A stretch of DNA of 36,700 nucleotides, taken from assembly GCA_945905275.1 (NCBI GenBank), contig CAMDPQ010000006.1, positions 1 through 36,700 of the forward strand. The letters run 5' to 3'. Source of the DNA: Chlamydia trachomatis (lineage in GTDB: Bacteria > Chlamydiota > Chlamydiia > Chlamydiales > Rhabdochlamydiaceae). Position numbers and translations under genes: made by a program. Below the pieces are notes generated by a model. That model was given only the letters and a program-made list of their open reading frames with translations, had not been told where the DNA came from and did no database searches. Below, piece by piece: positions 16,331 to 24,716 of this stretch; the stretch's first letter is position 1, and each line of letters starts with the position of its first letter.

Positions 16331-19297
16331 ATGCACACACATTTTCTGAATCAAGTAGGCCAAAATTACCTGGATTTCGAAGTTACTAAAATACTTGTTA
16401 TTGAAGAACTCAGTTGCGTTCTACGCGAACTGACCCATAAACCAAGTGGCGCGCAACTCATGCATATAGCAAATGATGACCCAGAAAACTTATTCTGCCT
16501 CTCTTTTAAAACACTGCCTTCAAGCTCTAATGGAGCAGCACATATCCTAGAACATACAGTACTCTGCGGCTCCAAAAAATTCCCGGTAAAAGACCCTTTT
16601 TTTTCGATGACCCGCAGAAGTCTGAATACCTTTATGAATGCAATGACCGGTGCAGACTTCACATGCTATCCAGCTTCCTCTCAAGTAGAAAAAGACTTCT
16701 ACAATCTTCTAGATGTCTATTTGGATGCAGTCTTTCATCCAGATCTGAAAGAACTCAGCTTTTTACAAGAAGGCTGCAGACTCGAATTCACTAAACCGAA
16801 AGACCCCACAACGCCTCTGATCTTTAAGGGAATTGTATTTAATGAAATGAAAGGGAGCCTCTCGTCAGCTGATTCTAGGCTATGGCATGCTATGATTGAA
16901 CATCTGACTCCAGGCCTACCTTACGCTCATAATTCTGGAGGAGACCCAAAAAACATCCCTCACCTTACTTATCAAGAACTGATTGAATTTTATGAGACTT
17001 TCTATCACCCAAGCCGCTGTTTATTCTATTTTTATGGCAATCTCCCCTTAAAACAGCATTTAGATTTTATTCACGAAAAAACATTAAAAAACGTTCTACC
17101 ACAGACCCCCTTACCCCCGATTCCTTTACAACCTCGTTTTTCTCAGCCTATCCGAAAAACGTACCCCTACCCAGTAACCGAACAGGAAAAGAGTGAAAAT
17201 CGGACTATGGTATCGTTTGGATGGCTCACTTGCCCTATTATTCAACAGGAAGATGTCTTAGCACTAACTATTCTTGATGCGCTCCTCATGGATACTGATG
17301 CATCTCCTCTCAAAAAAATGCTTTTAGAATCGGGTCTATGCCTCGAGGCTGATGCATTTATGGATAATGAAATGAGCGAAATGCCTTATGTCATCACCTG
17401 TAAGGGCTGCGAAGAACATAAAATCGATCAATTAGAACAATTCCTATTTACCTCCTTGCTTCAAATTGCTCAGACACCTATCGAAGAACATCTCATCGAC
17501 GCTGTTATTCATCAAATTGAGTTTTCAAGGCTCGAAATCTCAGGAGATCACAGCCCATTTGGTCTTACACTTTTTTTACGCTCAGCCCTTGCCAAACAGC
17601 ATGGTTGTGAACCAGAAAACGCGCTTGTCATTTACTCCTTATTTGAAAGACTCAGCCAGAAAGCCAAGGACCCGAACTTTCTCCAAGAACTCTTATATAA
17701 GTATGTAATCAAGAACCCCCATTTTGTGAGAATCACCTTTATCCCAGATTCAACGCTTGCCACTAAAGAAGCGGCTGAAGAAACCTCTCTTCTTACAAAA
17801 ATTAAAAATCATCTTTCGCAAGCAGAAATCGATAAAATCCTGAAACAGACAACCCAATTAAAACAATATCAAAAGAGTGTAGAACATCAAAGTCTGGATT
17901 GTCTTCCTAAAGTCACTTTAGAGGATGTACCACTTCTTGCAAGGGATCTTCCTTTAACAAGAAAGAAATACAATAACTTTGAAACCTTCCATCATAATTG
18001 TTTTACCAATCATATCATTCATGCAGATCTCTGTTTCGATTTACCAGCAATAGAAGAAGAGGAGCTTCCCTACCTCCAACTGTTACTAACCCTCCTACCT
18101 CAACTGGGATCTGGAAGCAGAGATTATGTAAAAAATCTAGAATATATACAGGCTCATACAGGAGGAATTACAGTCTCTTCATCGCTACACGTGCAATCAA
18201 CTAATCCTGAGCTACTTAAACCATGCTTAATGATTAGAGGGAAGGCTTTGGATCGCAAAGCGGACCAACTATTTTCCCTCTATCGAGATCTTATTACAAC
18301 GCCTGATTTGCATGACACAAAAAGACTGAATGAACTGATCAAACAAATTCATAGTTCATTAATCAGTAAACTACCACGCCATGCACTGCGCTATGCTATA
18401 CAAGAGGCGTTAAGTGGGTTTCATGTATCTACCCATATCAACAATTGTTCTTTTGGCCTTCACTACCTACACACGATTCAAGAGATCTATAATCAGCTAG
18501 AGAAAAACAGTGATGTGCTAATACAAAAACTCGTCGATTTAAAAAATAGAATATTCACATACCAGAATACTCACCTGATCTTATCTTGTGATGCAGAAAG
18601 CTTTAATCTTCTGGAAAGACATAACTTCTATGATCTATTTACCGACCTGCCTTCAAACCCTTTTACTCCTTGGAAGGCAAACTATGCTATACCCACAGTC
18701 CCCTCGCAAGCCCGTTCTATAGCAGCCCAAGTGGCCTATAACGTAAAAGCATTCCGATCGATTTCCTTTATACATCCACATACTCCTGCTCTGACAGTCG
18801 CAACACAGCTTTTTGACAATAAAGTCTTACTCAGTAAAATACGGGAACAAGGTGGTGCCTATGGCGCCGGCGCCAACTTTAGTCCTTTAATAGGCTGCTT
18901 TTATTTTCACTCCTACCGAGATCCCCATATCATGAGCACTCTCGATGCATTTGATCAAGCCATTGAAATCATCGGCAGCGGCCAATTTTCAGAAACAGAC
19001 CTAGAGGAGGCGAAGCTCGGAATTATTCAACAACTTGACTCGCCGATTGCTCCAGGCAATAAAGCCATTACGGCATACAATTGGTGGCGTGATGATAAAA
19101 GCCTACAGATGAGACAGGAATTTCGTCAAAAAATCATAAGCCTTTCCAAGGCTGAGCTACAGAATGCGGTGATGCTACATCTAAGCATGCAAAAAGAATC
19201 AGGTGTAGTGGTTTGCTTTGGCAATAAAGATCTTATAGAAAAAGAGAACCTAGAATTAGCAAAACGAAAGAAAAAAATGGAAATACTACGAATTTAA
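16331..19297 (+). CDS. M16C insulinase-family zinc protease (presequence-protease type)
   Basis: The inverted zinc motif HILEH (H71, E74, H75) and the distal ligand E172 in FNEMKGSLSS place this in peptidase family M16C, the clan of mitochondrial and chloroplast PreP and of chlamydial CT824. These ~1000-residue enzymes form a closed chamber that degrades short unfolded peptides. The second half carries the R/Y substrate-binding motif region (REQGGAYGAGANF). At 988 residues the length is right for M16C. A TTG at 16313 gives a slightly longer frame, but the ATG at 16331 has AAGGA at 16321-16325, so I use that. No signal peptide is evident. It is followed after 72 bases by htrA on the same strand, the same pairing as in C. 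trachomatis (CT824/CT823, from memory). Confidence 0.92.
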   Translation: MHTHFLNQVGQNYLDFEVTKILVIEELSCVLRELTHKPSGAQLMHIANDDPENLFCLSFKTLPSSSNGAAHILEHTVLCGSKKFPVKDPFFSMTRRSLNTFMNAMTGADFTCYPASSQVEKDFYNLLDVYLDAVFHPDLKELSFLQEGCRLEFTKPKDPTTPLIFKGIVFNEMKGSLSSADSRLWHAMIEHLTPGLPYAHNSGGDPKNIPHLTYQELIEFYETFYHPSRCLFYFYGNLPLKQHLDFIHEKTLKNVLPQTPLPPIPLQPRFSQPIRKTYPYPVTEQEKSENRTMVSFGWLTCPIIQQEDVLALTILDALLMDTDASPLKKMLLESGLCLEADAFMDNEMSEMPYVITCKGCEEHKIDQLEQFLFTSLLQIAQTPIEEHLIDAVIHQIEFSRLEISGDHSPFGLTLFLRSALAKQHGCEPENALVIYSLFERLSQKAKDPNFLQELLYKYVIKNPHFVRITFIPDSTLATKEAAEETSLLTKIKNHLSQAEIDKILKQTTQLKQYQKSVEHQSLDCLPKVTLEDVPLLARDLPLTRKKYNNFETFHHNCFTNHIIHADLCFDLPAIEEEELPYLQLLLTLLPQLGSGSRDYVKNLEYIQAHTGGITVSSSLHVQSTNPELLKPCLMIRGKALDRKADQLFSLYRDLITTPDLHDTKRLNELIKQIHSSLISKLPRHALRYAIQEALSGFHVSTHINNCSFGLHYLHTIQEIYNQLEKNSDVLIQKLVDLKNRIFTYQNTHLILSCDAESFNLLERHNFYDLFTDLPSNPFTPWKANYAIPTVPSQARSIAAQVAYNVKAFRSISFIHPHTPALTVATQLFDNKVLLSKIREQGGAYGAGANFSPLIGCFYFHSYRDPHIMSTLDAFDQAIEIIGSGQFSETDLEEAKLGIIQQLDSPIAPGNKAITAYNWWRDDKSLQMRQEFRQKIISLSKAELQNAVMLHLSMQKESGVVVCFGNKDLIEKENLELAKRKKKMEILRI

Positions 19298-19369
19298 AAA
19301 GTCGTATTGAGATTTTCTTCACTCTTACGTACTGTAGAATTTTTTACTATACAACTAAAAGGAGAGACT

Positions 19370-20806
19370 ATGTCATCAAATTTTCTACTTTCCATCTACA
19401 CGGCCGCTTCGTTAATGGCAAACCCCATCATGGCAGCAGAGGCAAAAGCACCAATTACCACCAAAAAAACAGCAGATTGTGTGTGCTCTCCAAAACAAAT
19501 TTCTAAATCATTTACTAATGTTGCTAAAACATCCATGCCGGCGGTCGTTTTCATTAAAGTGCAAGCAACGACCGATGAACCCACTTCCCCTTTTCAATCG
19601 CCAGGAGACCCCTTTGGAGATGATTTATTTCAACGTTTTTTTGGCCTACCTCAACAATCACAGCCAAAGCAACAGATGAGCCAAGGCTCAGGTTTTATTG
19701 TTAGTAACGATGGCTATATTTTAACCAATGCCCACGTTATCAAAGGGGCAGATAAAATCACCGTTGTACTAAATGATGGAAGAGAAATGGATGCTACCGT
19801 TATAGGATCTGATCCGCATACCGATGTTGCTGTGGTCAAAATAGAAGGTAAAGAGTTCCCTTTTGTAGCACTTGGCGATTCCGATCAAATGGATATTGGT
19901 GAATGGGTTGTGGCTATAGGCAGTCCTTTTCAGCTCGAAGCTAGTCTCACCGTTGGTGTGATTAGCGCCAAAGGTAGGCAGAATCTGAAAATTACCGACC
20001 TAGAAGACTTTATACAAACAGATGCCGCTATTAATCCCGGAAATTCTGGTGGACCTCTTTTAAATTTAGACAGTGAAGTCATTGGCATTAATACAGCTAT
20101 TGTATCCCGTTCTGGAGGATACATGGGTATTGGATTTGCAATCCCCAGTAATATGGCAAAAAATATTATGAACCAAATTATCAATAATGGAGTCGTGACC
20201 CGCGGATTTCTTGGCGTATCTCTCCAACCCGTTGATAAAGATATAGCAGACTCCTTTAACTTGGATAAAGCTGAGGGGGCATTAATCTCTGATGTAAGTA
20301 AAAACTCTCCCGCTGATCAAGCAGGCTTAAAGCAAGGGGATATTATTATTGAGTATAATGGAACGGTATTAAAATCTCTCGGTGGCTTTAGAAATGACAT
20401 CTCTCTCATGACCCCTGGCTCTGTTATTCAATTAAAGATTAATAGAAAAGGAACTCTATTAACAATTCCTGTCACACTAGGTAGTGCCTCTGATGCACTC
20501 ACTACAACCGGTGGGCTTTCCCAAAAAATCGGCATTGAAGTCGATGAATTAAAACCAGATATTGCGCAACAGCTCGGCTACCCAAAAACCGAAGAAGGGA
20601 TTTTTATCACCAAGGTCAAACCTGGTTCACCTGCATCCATGGCAGGCATACGTCCGGGTTTTATTATTCTATCGATTAACCATATAAAAGTGTCTAATAT
20701 GACCGAATTTAATGAAGCTATGGGGGAAGTGGGCAAGAAAAACCGTGTTCTTATACTAGTTAAACAGGGGTCTATGACAAGATTTTATTCGATTAAAATG
20801 GATTGA
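19370..20806 (+). CDS. htrA: Periplasmic serine protease/chaperone HtrA (DegP/DO type)
   Basis: HtrA degrades or refolds damaged envelope proteins and, in Chlamydia, is needed for development and heat tolerance. The catalytic triad is H122 (NAHVIKG), D152 (HTDVAVV) and S226 (GNSGGPL). Two PDZ domains follow (roughly 283-370 and 395-475). A signal peptide spans the first ~24 residues, with likely cleavage after an AxA-type site near MAAEAKA. The frame continues upstream to a TTG at 19307, but the ATG at 19370 has a strong AAGGAGA site, so the product is 478 residues, a normal DegP/DegQ length. A strong hairpin terminator follows immediately. Confidence 0.96.
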   Translation: MSSNFLLSIYTAASLMANPIMAAEAKAPITTKKTADCVCSPKQISKSFTNVAKTSMPAVVFIKVQATTDEPTSPFQSPGDPFGDDLFQRFFGLPQQSQPKQQMSQGSGFIVSNDGYILTNAHVIKGADKITVVLNDGREMDATVIGSDPHTDVAVVKIEGKEFPFVALGDSDQMDIGEWVVAIGSPFQLEASLTVGVISAKGRQNLKITDLEDFIQTDAAINPGNSGGPLLNLDSEVIGINTAIVSRSGGYMGIGFAIPSNMAKNIMNQIINNGVVTRGFLGVSLQPVDKDIADSFNLDKAEGALISDVSKNSPADQAGLKQGDIIIEYNGTVLKSLGGFRNDISLMTPGSVIQLKINRKGTLLTIPVTLGSASDALTTTGGLSQKIGIEVDELKPDIAQQLGYPKTEEGIFITKVKPGSPASMAGIRPGFIILSINHIKVSNMTEFNEAMGEVGKKNRVLILVKQGSMTRFYSIKMD

Positions 20807-20816
20807 AAACGGGAGT

Positions 20817-20852
20817 AAAACGAGGTGTCGATTTGATTAGATACCTCGTTTT
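20817..20852. terminator. Bidirectional terminator between htrA and the GGQ rescue factor gene
   Basis: A 13-bp stem joins AAAACGAGGTGTC (20817-20829) to GATACCTCGTTTT (20840-20852), with one G-U pair and a 10-base loop. It is flanked by As on one side and Ts on the other, so it can end transcription from both convergent genes. It lies 10 bases after the htrA stop and 10 bases before the stop of the opposite gene. Confidence 0.8.
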
Positions 20853-20862
20853 ATTCTCTGAT

Positions 20863-21267
20863 CTAATTCTCATCAGGCCTTGATCGTAGACCTTTCTTTT
20901 CTCCGTGCAACCGTTTTCCCTCAAGGATTTTCTTCTTCTGTTTTCTAGATCGGGTGCGTTTTTGTCGTCGAATTTTTTCCGACTCCTGCTGCTTTTCCGT
21001 TTTTTCCTTTAAAATCAACGACTGGTATTTTTCACAAAGCAGACGCCTGGCAAAGTAGCGATTCATTTCTCGAGAACGACTTGCCTGACATTTTACCGAA
21101 ATACCTGTAGGAATATGTTGCAAATAGACACATGATGAAGTTTTATGTAGGTTTTGACCTCCGCGACCTGATCCTATAATGAATTTTTCGAGTAGATCAT
21201 CATCTTGAATGCCCAGTTGGCGCATCACTGACTGAATATGATCGTCTTTCTCCTTGCTAACAGGCAT
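20863..21267 (-). CDS. Small GGQ-domain peptide release/ribosome rescue factor
   Basis: This 134-residue protein consists almost only of the peptidyl-tRNA hydrolysing domain of class I release factors: GSGRGGQNLHKTSS with the GGQ at 36-38, then VYLQHIPTGISVKCQ and a NRYFARRLL helix, and finally a long, very basic tail. It lacks the codon-recognition domains of RF1 and RF2. The order and wording of these motifs resemble the mitochondrial protein mtRF-R (C12orf65) at least as much as E. coli ArfB, so I leave the symbol blank. The expected role is to free stalled peptidyl-tRNA from ribosomes or large subunits; the basic tail would bind rRNA. It converges on htrA. Confidence 0.85.
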   Translation of the reverse strand: MPVSKEKDDHIQSVMRQLGIQDDDLLEKFIIGSGRGGQNLHKTSSCVYLQHIPTGISVKCQASRSREMNRYFARRLLCEKYQSLILKEKTEKQQESEKIRRQKRTRSRKQKKKILEGKRLHGEKKGLRSRPDEN

Positions 21268-21316
21268 GAGTTAAAACCGTAACAATAATAAAGCTTACAG
21301 TATACACAATCTAGCT

Positions 21317-21502
21317 TTAGTGACCATGATGACCTTCCCCTCCATGACCATGATGTCCATATTTCTCATCACCCTGGTCATAATAATAAGCATCGTCATA
21401 ACCATCATAAATGTATTCTTCACGCACTTCGATGGAATTATTACACCCATTGAGGATCAATACACTCAAAATCAAAAAAATGCGAGCCCCTTTCATAGAC
21501 AT
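21317..21502 (-). CDS. Small His-rich lipoprotein
   Basis: This 61-residue protein has a hydrophobic leader (ARIFLILSVLILNGC) ending in a good lipobox with C20. The mature part is about 42 residues, rich in Tyr and Asp, and ends in a His/Gly-rich run (HHGHGGEGHHGH). That tail could bind Ni, Zn, Cu or Co, so a metal buffer or metallochaperone at the membrane is an inference. An alternative ATG two codons in (21496) would keep the leader intact. No strong ribosome-binding site is visible. Small size keeps some doubt that it is expressed. Confidence 0.55.
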   Translation of the reverse strand: MSMKGARIFLILSVLILNGCNNSIEVREEYIYDGYDDAYYYDQGDEKYGHHGHGGEGHHGH

Positions 21503-21614
21503 CTAAACTCTATTGTTTAAGAACAATCTCATACAATTACTATCTGTAAACATCCGATTTCTTAATTACGACTTCTCAGATAGTCATGCAATCTAAAAAC
21601 TGTTCTAAAGGGGA

Positions 21615-21842
21615 TTACTTTTTCTTTCTTCTTCCTTTGACTGGACATCGATTAATACCAATAAGGTGATAAACAACACACCAACTCATGAATGACTCAA
21701 AAACGACAAAAGAGGCAATAAGAAATAACACCCAACTCTGATTTCTATAGGCCATCCATAAAAAAAGCATAGCCATAACGCCACGCATCACCCGGCCAGA
21801 TAAACCTATATTTCTCGGAAAGAATTTCCTGATCACTCGCAT
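21615..21842 (-). CDS. DUF2892-family small membrane protein
   Basis: The 75-residue product has the DUF2892 pattern: an N-terminal NIGLSGRVMRGVMA segment, two hydrophobic helices (about 22-34 and 39-50), and a C-terminal SWCVVYHLIGINRCP motif with two conserved cysteines. DUF2892 is the membrane part of E. coli YgaP, where it is fused to a rhodanese domain. Here a single-domain rhodanese is encoded divergently 133 bases away, so the two may act together in sulfur transfer at the membrane. The ATG at 21842 has AAGGG ahead of it and is preferred to a GTG two codons upstream. The C-terminus is strongly basic (KGRRKKK). Confidence 0.75.
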   Translation of the reverse strand: MRVIRKFFPRNIGLSGRVMRGVMAMLFLWMAYRNQSWVLFLIASFVVFESFMSWCVVYHLIGINRCPVKGRRKKK

Positions 21843-21975
21843 AAACACCCTTATCTATCGCATAAAAACCTATGATATAATTTTCCTTATATAGATAAAG
21901 CTTTTTTATAGATCGTCTTTTTATAAAAGATTCTCTATATTCTCTATACAACATCTAGAATAAGGAGAGATAACT

Positions 21976-22266
21976 ATGGACAGTGCAGAAATTACACAAG
22001 AAATACTTTCTCAATGGATCGATGAACAACGTCTCCTCACGCTGCTTGATATCAGAGAAGAAGAAGAGCGCAAAAAAGCCCATATAGGTGGTGAGTGGAT
22101 CCCACTTTCACAACTTTGGGAAAGGCTTGATGAAATACCACAACATCCCGTGGTACTCTACTGTTATAGCGGAGGCAGAAGTCTTGTAGCGACATATAAG
22201 CTGCGCGAAATTTTGTTAAGAGATACCATTTATTCTTTAGCCGGAGGCATCCGAGCGCATTCGTAA
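21976..22266 (+). CDS. Single-domain rhodanese-like sulfurtransferase
   Basis: This 96-residue cytoplasmic protein is one rhodanese domain with the active-site loop CYSGGRS (C63-S69) and an N-terminal LLDIREEEE motif. C63 should carry a persulfide in transfer to acceptors such as thiols or sulfur-relay proteins. The LAGGI motif near the C-terminus also fits the family. A clear AAGGAG site lies ahead of the ATG. It is divergent to the DUF2892 gene; together they equal the two domains of YgaP. The physiological acceptor is unknown. Confidence 0.9.
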   Translation: MDSAEITQEILSQWIDEQRLLTLLDIREEEERKKAHIGGEWIPLSQLWERLDEIPQHPVVLYCYSGGRSLVATYKLREILLRDTIYSLAGGIRAHS

Positions 22267-22371
22267 CAAGAGCTAGACCCACCTTCAGCTCCTCAAAATA
22301 TCAGTTGCTCTTTAAGTACATCTACGTAAAATCGATTCCTAATATTTTTTATTACATAAAGAGCTATCCCC

Positions 22372-23601
22372 ATGTTTTCTCTTTTAACCCGAGTAACTAC
22401 TGCCTACAGCCCCATACGCATAACTCCAGATCCAGTGACTCCCCCGGAGCACACCGCTGCACTAGCATTGTGTGCGCTAAAAAAACAACAGCCAGCACCA
22501 CTACCTCCTCTAATAAAAGATCCTAACGCCCTCCCTGCTATCTTTCAAATCACTCAGGGGGAGCTCCAAATTCAATGTAGAATTTTAAAAATACTTGGAG
22601 AAGGAGGACATGGACGGGTGTTTTCTGTCCTATGCCAAAGTATAGGGGGGGAAGAGGAGCAATATGCAATGAAAGTGAATCGAGCTTCGTTTAATGCAGA
22701 AGAGACAAAAGCCAATAAAATAGAACTTTATTATGAAGCCCTTTATCTGAAAAAGATAACATCTCAAGACCGATTAGATCAACATTTTCTCGGTCGTTGG
22801 GCTCTTGATGCAGCTATATCACCCTCTCATTATATGCTATTACAAAAGCAATATGGTCCTGATCTATCTAAACTATCGCGTCGGACACCAGGAGGATTAG
22901 ATCTCAGTCAGATCCAAAGCCTAACTACTCAAGCTTTAACAGCTCTAGCTTTTTTACAAGAGCATGGGATCACTCATGGAGATTTTAAACCTGAAAACCT
23001 ACTACTCGATGAGAATCAGATACGGCTTATCGATTTTGGAACTGCTTTTGATACTCCAGATCCTAATGATGGGCCACAACCTGCGTATATGTGTTCTAGA
23101 TTCTGGCGTGCCCCAGAGATTATATTAGGGCTACCCTTAGATCACACGATCGATATCTGGAGTCTAGGCTGCTCTATTTTTGAACTATTTACCGGGTCTT
23201 ACCTATTTCCTTCAGAGAATGCAGATCGACATAGACACATGCTCGGATTATTTCTTAGTCCATTCCCCTTACGTTATCTCCAAAGACTCAGACCACAGAT
23301 CCAATTGCTATTTACATCATCTGCTGACGGCATATTTACAATGAAGCCAGAGCCTTTTCCAGATTTAAAGAACCCAAGAGAGTGGTTGGACACTCAATTT
23401 GCATCGCGGAAGAGCCGCTGTTCAGCGCTCGAGCAGGAAAGTTGTGAATTACTTAAAGACTTTATGGAAAGCACTCTAGTTCTCGAAAATCGCCCTTCAG
23501 CGATAGACCTACTGCAACACCCCTTTATCAGACACACTATACCGGTTGAACCCAGTATAGCTATGAAGGAAATTGATCATGAGAGGCCAGCCAGCGAATA
23601 A
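22372..23601 (+). CDS. Eukaryote-like CMGC (DYRK/HIPK-type) protein kinase
   Basis: A complete kinase domain spans about residues 68-386. Visible motifs are the Gly-rich loop GEGGHGRV (76-83), VAIK-type lysine K101, an alpha-C glutamate near 122, catalytic loop HGDFKPEN (202-209), DFG (221-223), the activation segment AYMCSRFWRAPE and DIWSLGCSIFELFTG. The APE segment followed by IILGLPLDHTIDIWSLGC is the wording of eukaryotic DYRK/HIPK kinases rather than bacterial PknB types, and Y239 aligns with the second tyrosine of their activation loop. All catalytic residues are present, so it should be active. The first ~55 residues are Pro-rich and low in structure, as in secreted effectors; type III secretion is possible but not shown. 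An AAAGAG site precedes the ATG. Its last 41 bases overlap the opposite-strand site-2 protease gene. Confidence 0.88.
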   Translation: MFSLLTRVTTAYSPIRITPDPVTPPEHTAALALCALKKQQPAPLPPLIKDPNALPAIFQITQGELQIQCRILKILGEGGHGRVFSVLCQSIGGEEEQYAMKVNRASFNAEETKANKIELYYEALYLKKITSQDRLDQHFLGRWALDAAISPSHYMLLQKQYGPDLSKLSRRTPGGLDLSQIQSLTTQALTALAFLQEHGITHGDFKPENLLLDENQIRLIDFGTAFDTPDPNDGPQPAYMCSRFWRAPEIILGLPLDHTIDIWSLGCSIFELFTGSYLFPSENADRHRHMLGLFLSPFPLRYLQRLRPQIQLLFTSSADGIFTMKPEPFPDLKNPREWLDTQFASRKSRCSALEQESCELLKDFMESTLVLENRPSAIDLLQHPFIRHTIPVEPSIAMKEIDHERPASE

Positions 23602-24715
23602 AAAGAGGATCTTTACGAAGAAGGTTAAAATACGGAAGCGAGACTGCCTCTGCGATATTTTGCAAACCCTCTCTGACAGCTGTCTCTAACCAACCAATAC
23701 TTGCTTGGGATTCTTGAAGCTCCGCATGAGCATATGCATTTATTAAAGCAATTTCCACACTTGGAAAATTTTGGAAACATTCTGCAGCCAGCTTTTTTAC
23801 TAAAGGATAATCTTTCTCTGCAAACGCTGTTTTATGCAATAAGGACAATCCATCTATCGCTAAATTCTGCTCGATGGACTTTAATAGCTTATAGGTAGCT
23901 TGCTGCCTACCTTGCTCATACTCTAAAAATGCTTTGTATTGCGTGGCCATATTAAAGATAAGCCCCTCTTTTGCAGATAGCCGAACTTTTTCAAAGGCAT
24001 CAATCGCATCGACTACTTGATGTTTTTGCATTAACTCTTCGGCATCAAGGAGCATTTCTTTGATCTTTTGATCCTGATCCGGAGGCGCAAGCATTTTGGT
24101 CTTATTCCATCCATCATAGGACTGAAAAGCAAAAAGAAAAAATAAAGCGCCGATAAAAATCTGTCCGTATACAAAAGAAAGAACAGCGATCGCAATCGCT
24201 ATTATACCCCCCACAACAAGAGCATATCGAACCCCCTTCACACCGAAAACAGCTTCACAAATCACTCTTAATAACTGCCCTCCATCAAGAGGTAAAACGG
24301 GGATTAAATTTACAATAGTCCAAAAAAGATTAACATATTGCAAAGTAAATATAACAGGCGCCACTGCTGAGCTCGCCACCAGTGGCAGCTGCAAAAGCCC
24401 CATGGCTAGTAAAAACAGAAAAAAACCGAATAACGGACCGTTAAGTATAATGAAAAACCTCTTTAACAAAGAGACCTTATCACTGTCATAATGCGTCAGA
24501 CCACCCATACCCACAAGCTCAATCCGCGGCCGTAACCCAAAAAGCGCAGCTGTCAAAGCATGGCCTAATTCATGAATAAGAACCGAAATAAAGATGATGC
24601 CCATCCAAACTACAGTTCCTAGAACCTCTCTAGTGTAAAGAAATCCTATCAATGCGGATACAATCCAAAAAGAGAAATGAATAGAAATAGGAAGCTTGCC
24701 ACCGATTTTCATCAT
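23561..24715 (-). CDS. Site-2 protease (M50 family) with C-terminal helical repeat region
   Basis: An intramembrane metalloprotease: HELGH (48-52) and the third-ligand motif NLIPVLPLDGG (136-146, D144) are intact, within about six hydrophobic segments. These enzymes cut membrane-bound regulators, for example anti-sigma factors. After the membrane part comes a ~160-residue helical region (from about 210) that looks TPR-like, with repeated A/L/Y/E patterns. The frame extends upstream to 24781 but the double ATG at 24715/24712 starts the family-like sequence KIGGKLPISIHFSF and lies one base after the sucD stop, implying coupling to sucCD. There is no clear Shine-Dalgarno of its own. The 3' end overlaps the kinase gene on the other strand. 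Its regulated partner is not in this window. Confidence 0.85.
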   Translation of the reverse strand: MMKIGGKLPISIHFSFWIVSALIGFLYTREVLGTVVWMGIIFISVLIHELGHALTAALFGLRPRIELVGMGGLTHYDSDKVSLLKRFFIILNGPLFGFFLFLLAMGLLQLPLVASSAVAPVIFTLQYVNLFWTIVNLIPVLPLDGGQLLRVICEAVFGVKGVRYALVVGGIIAIAIAVLSFVYGQIFIGALFFLFAFQSYDGWNKTKMLAPPDQDQKIKEMLLDAEELMQKHQVVDAIDAFEKVRLSAKEGLIFNMATQYKAFLEYEQGRQQATYKLLKSIEQNLAIDGLSLLHKTAFAEKDYPLVKKLAAECFQNFPSVEIALINAYAHAELQESQASIGWLETAVREGLQNIAEAVSLPYFNLLRKDPLFIRWLASHDQFPS

Positions 24716-24716
24716 A

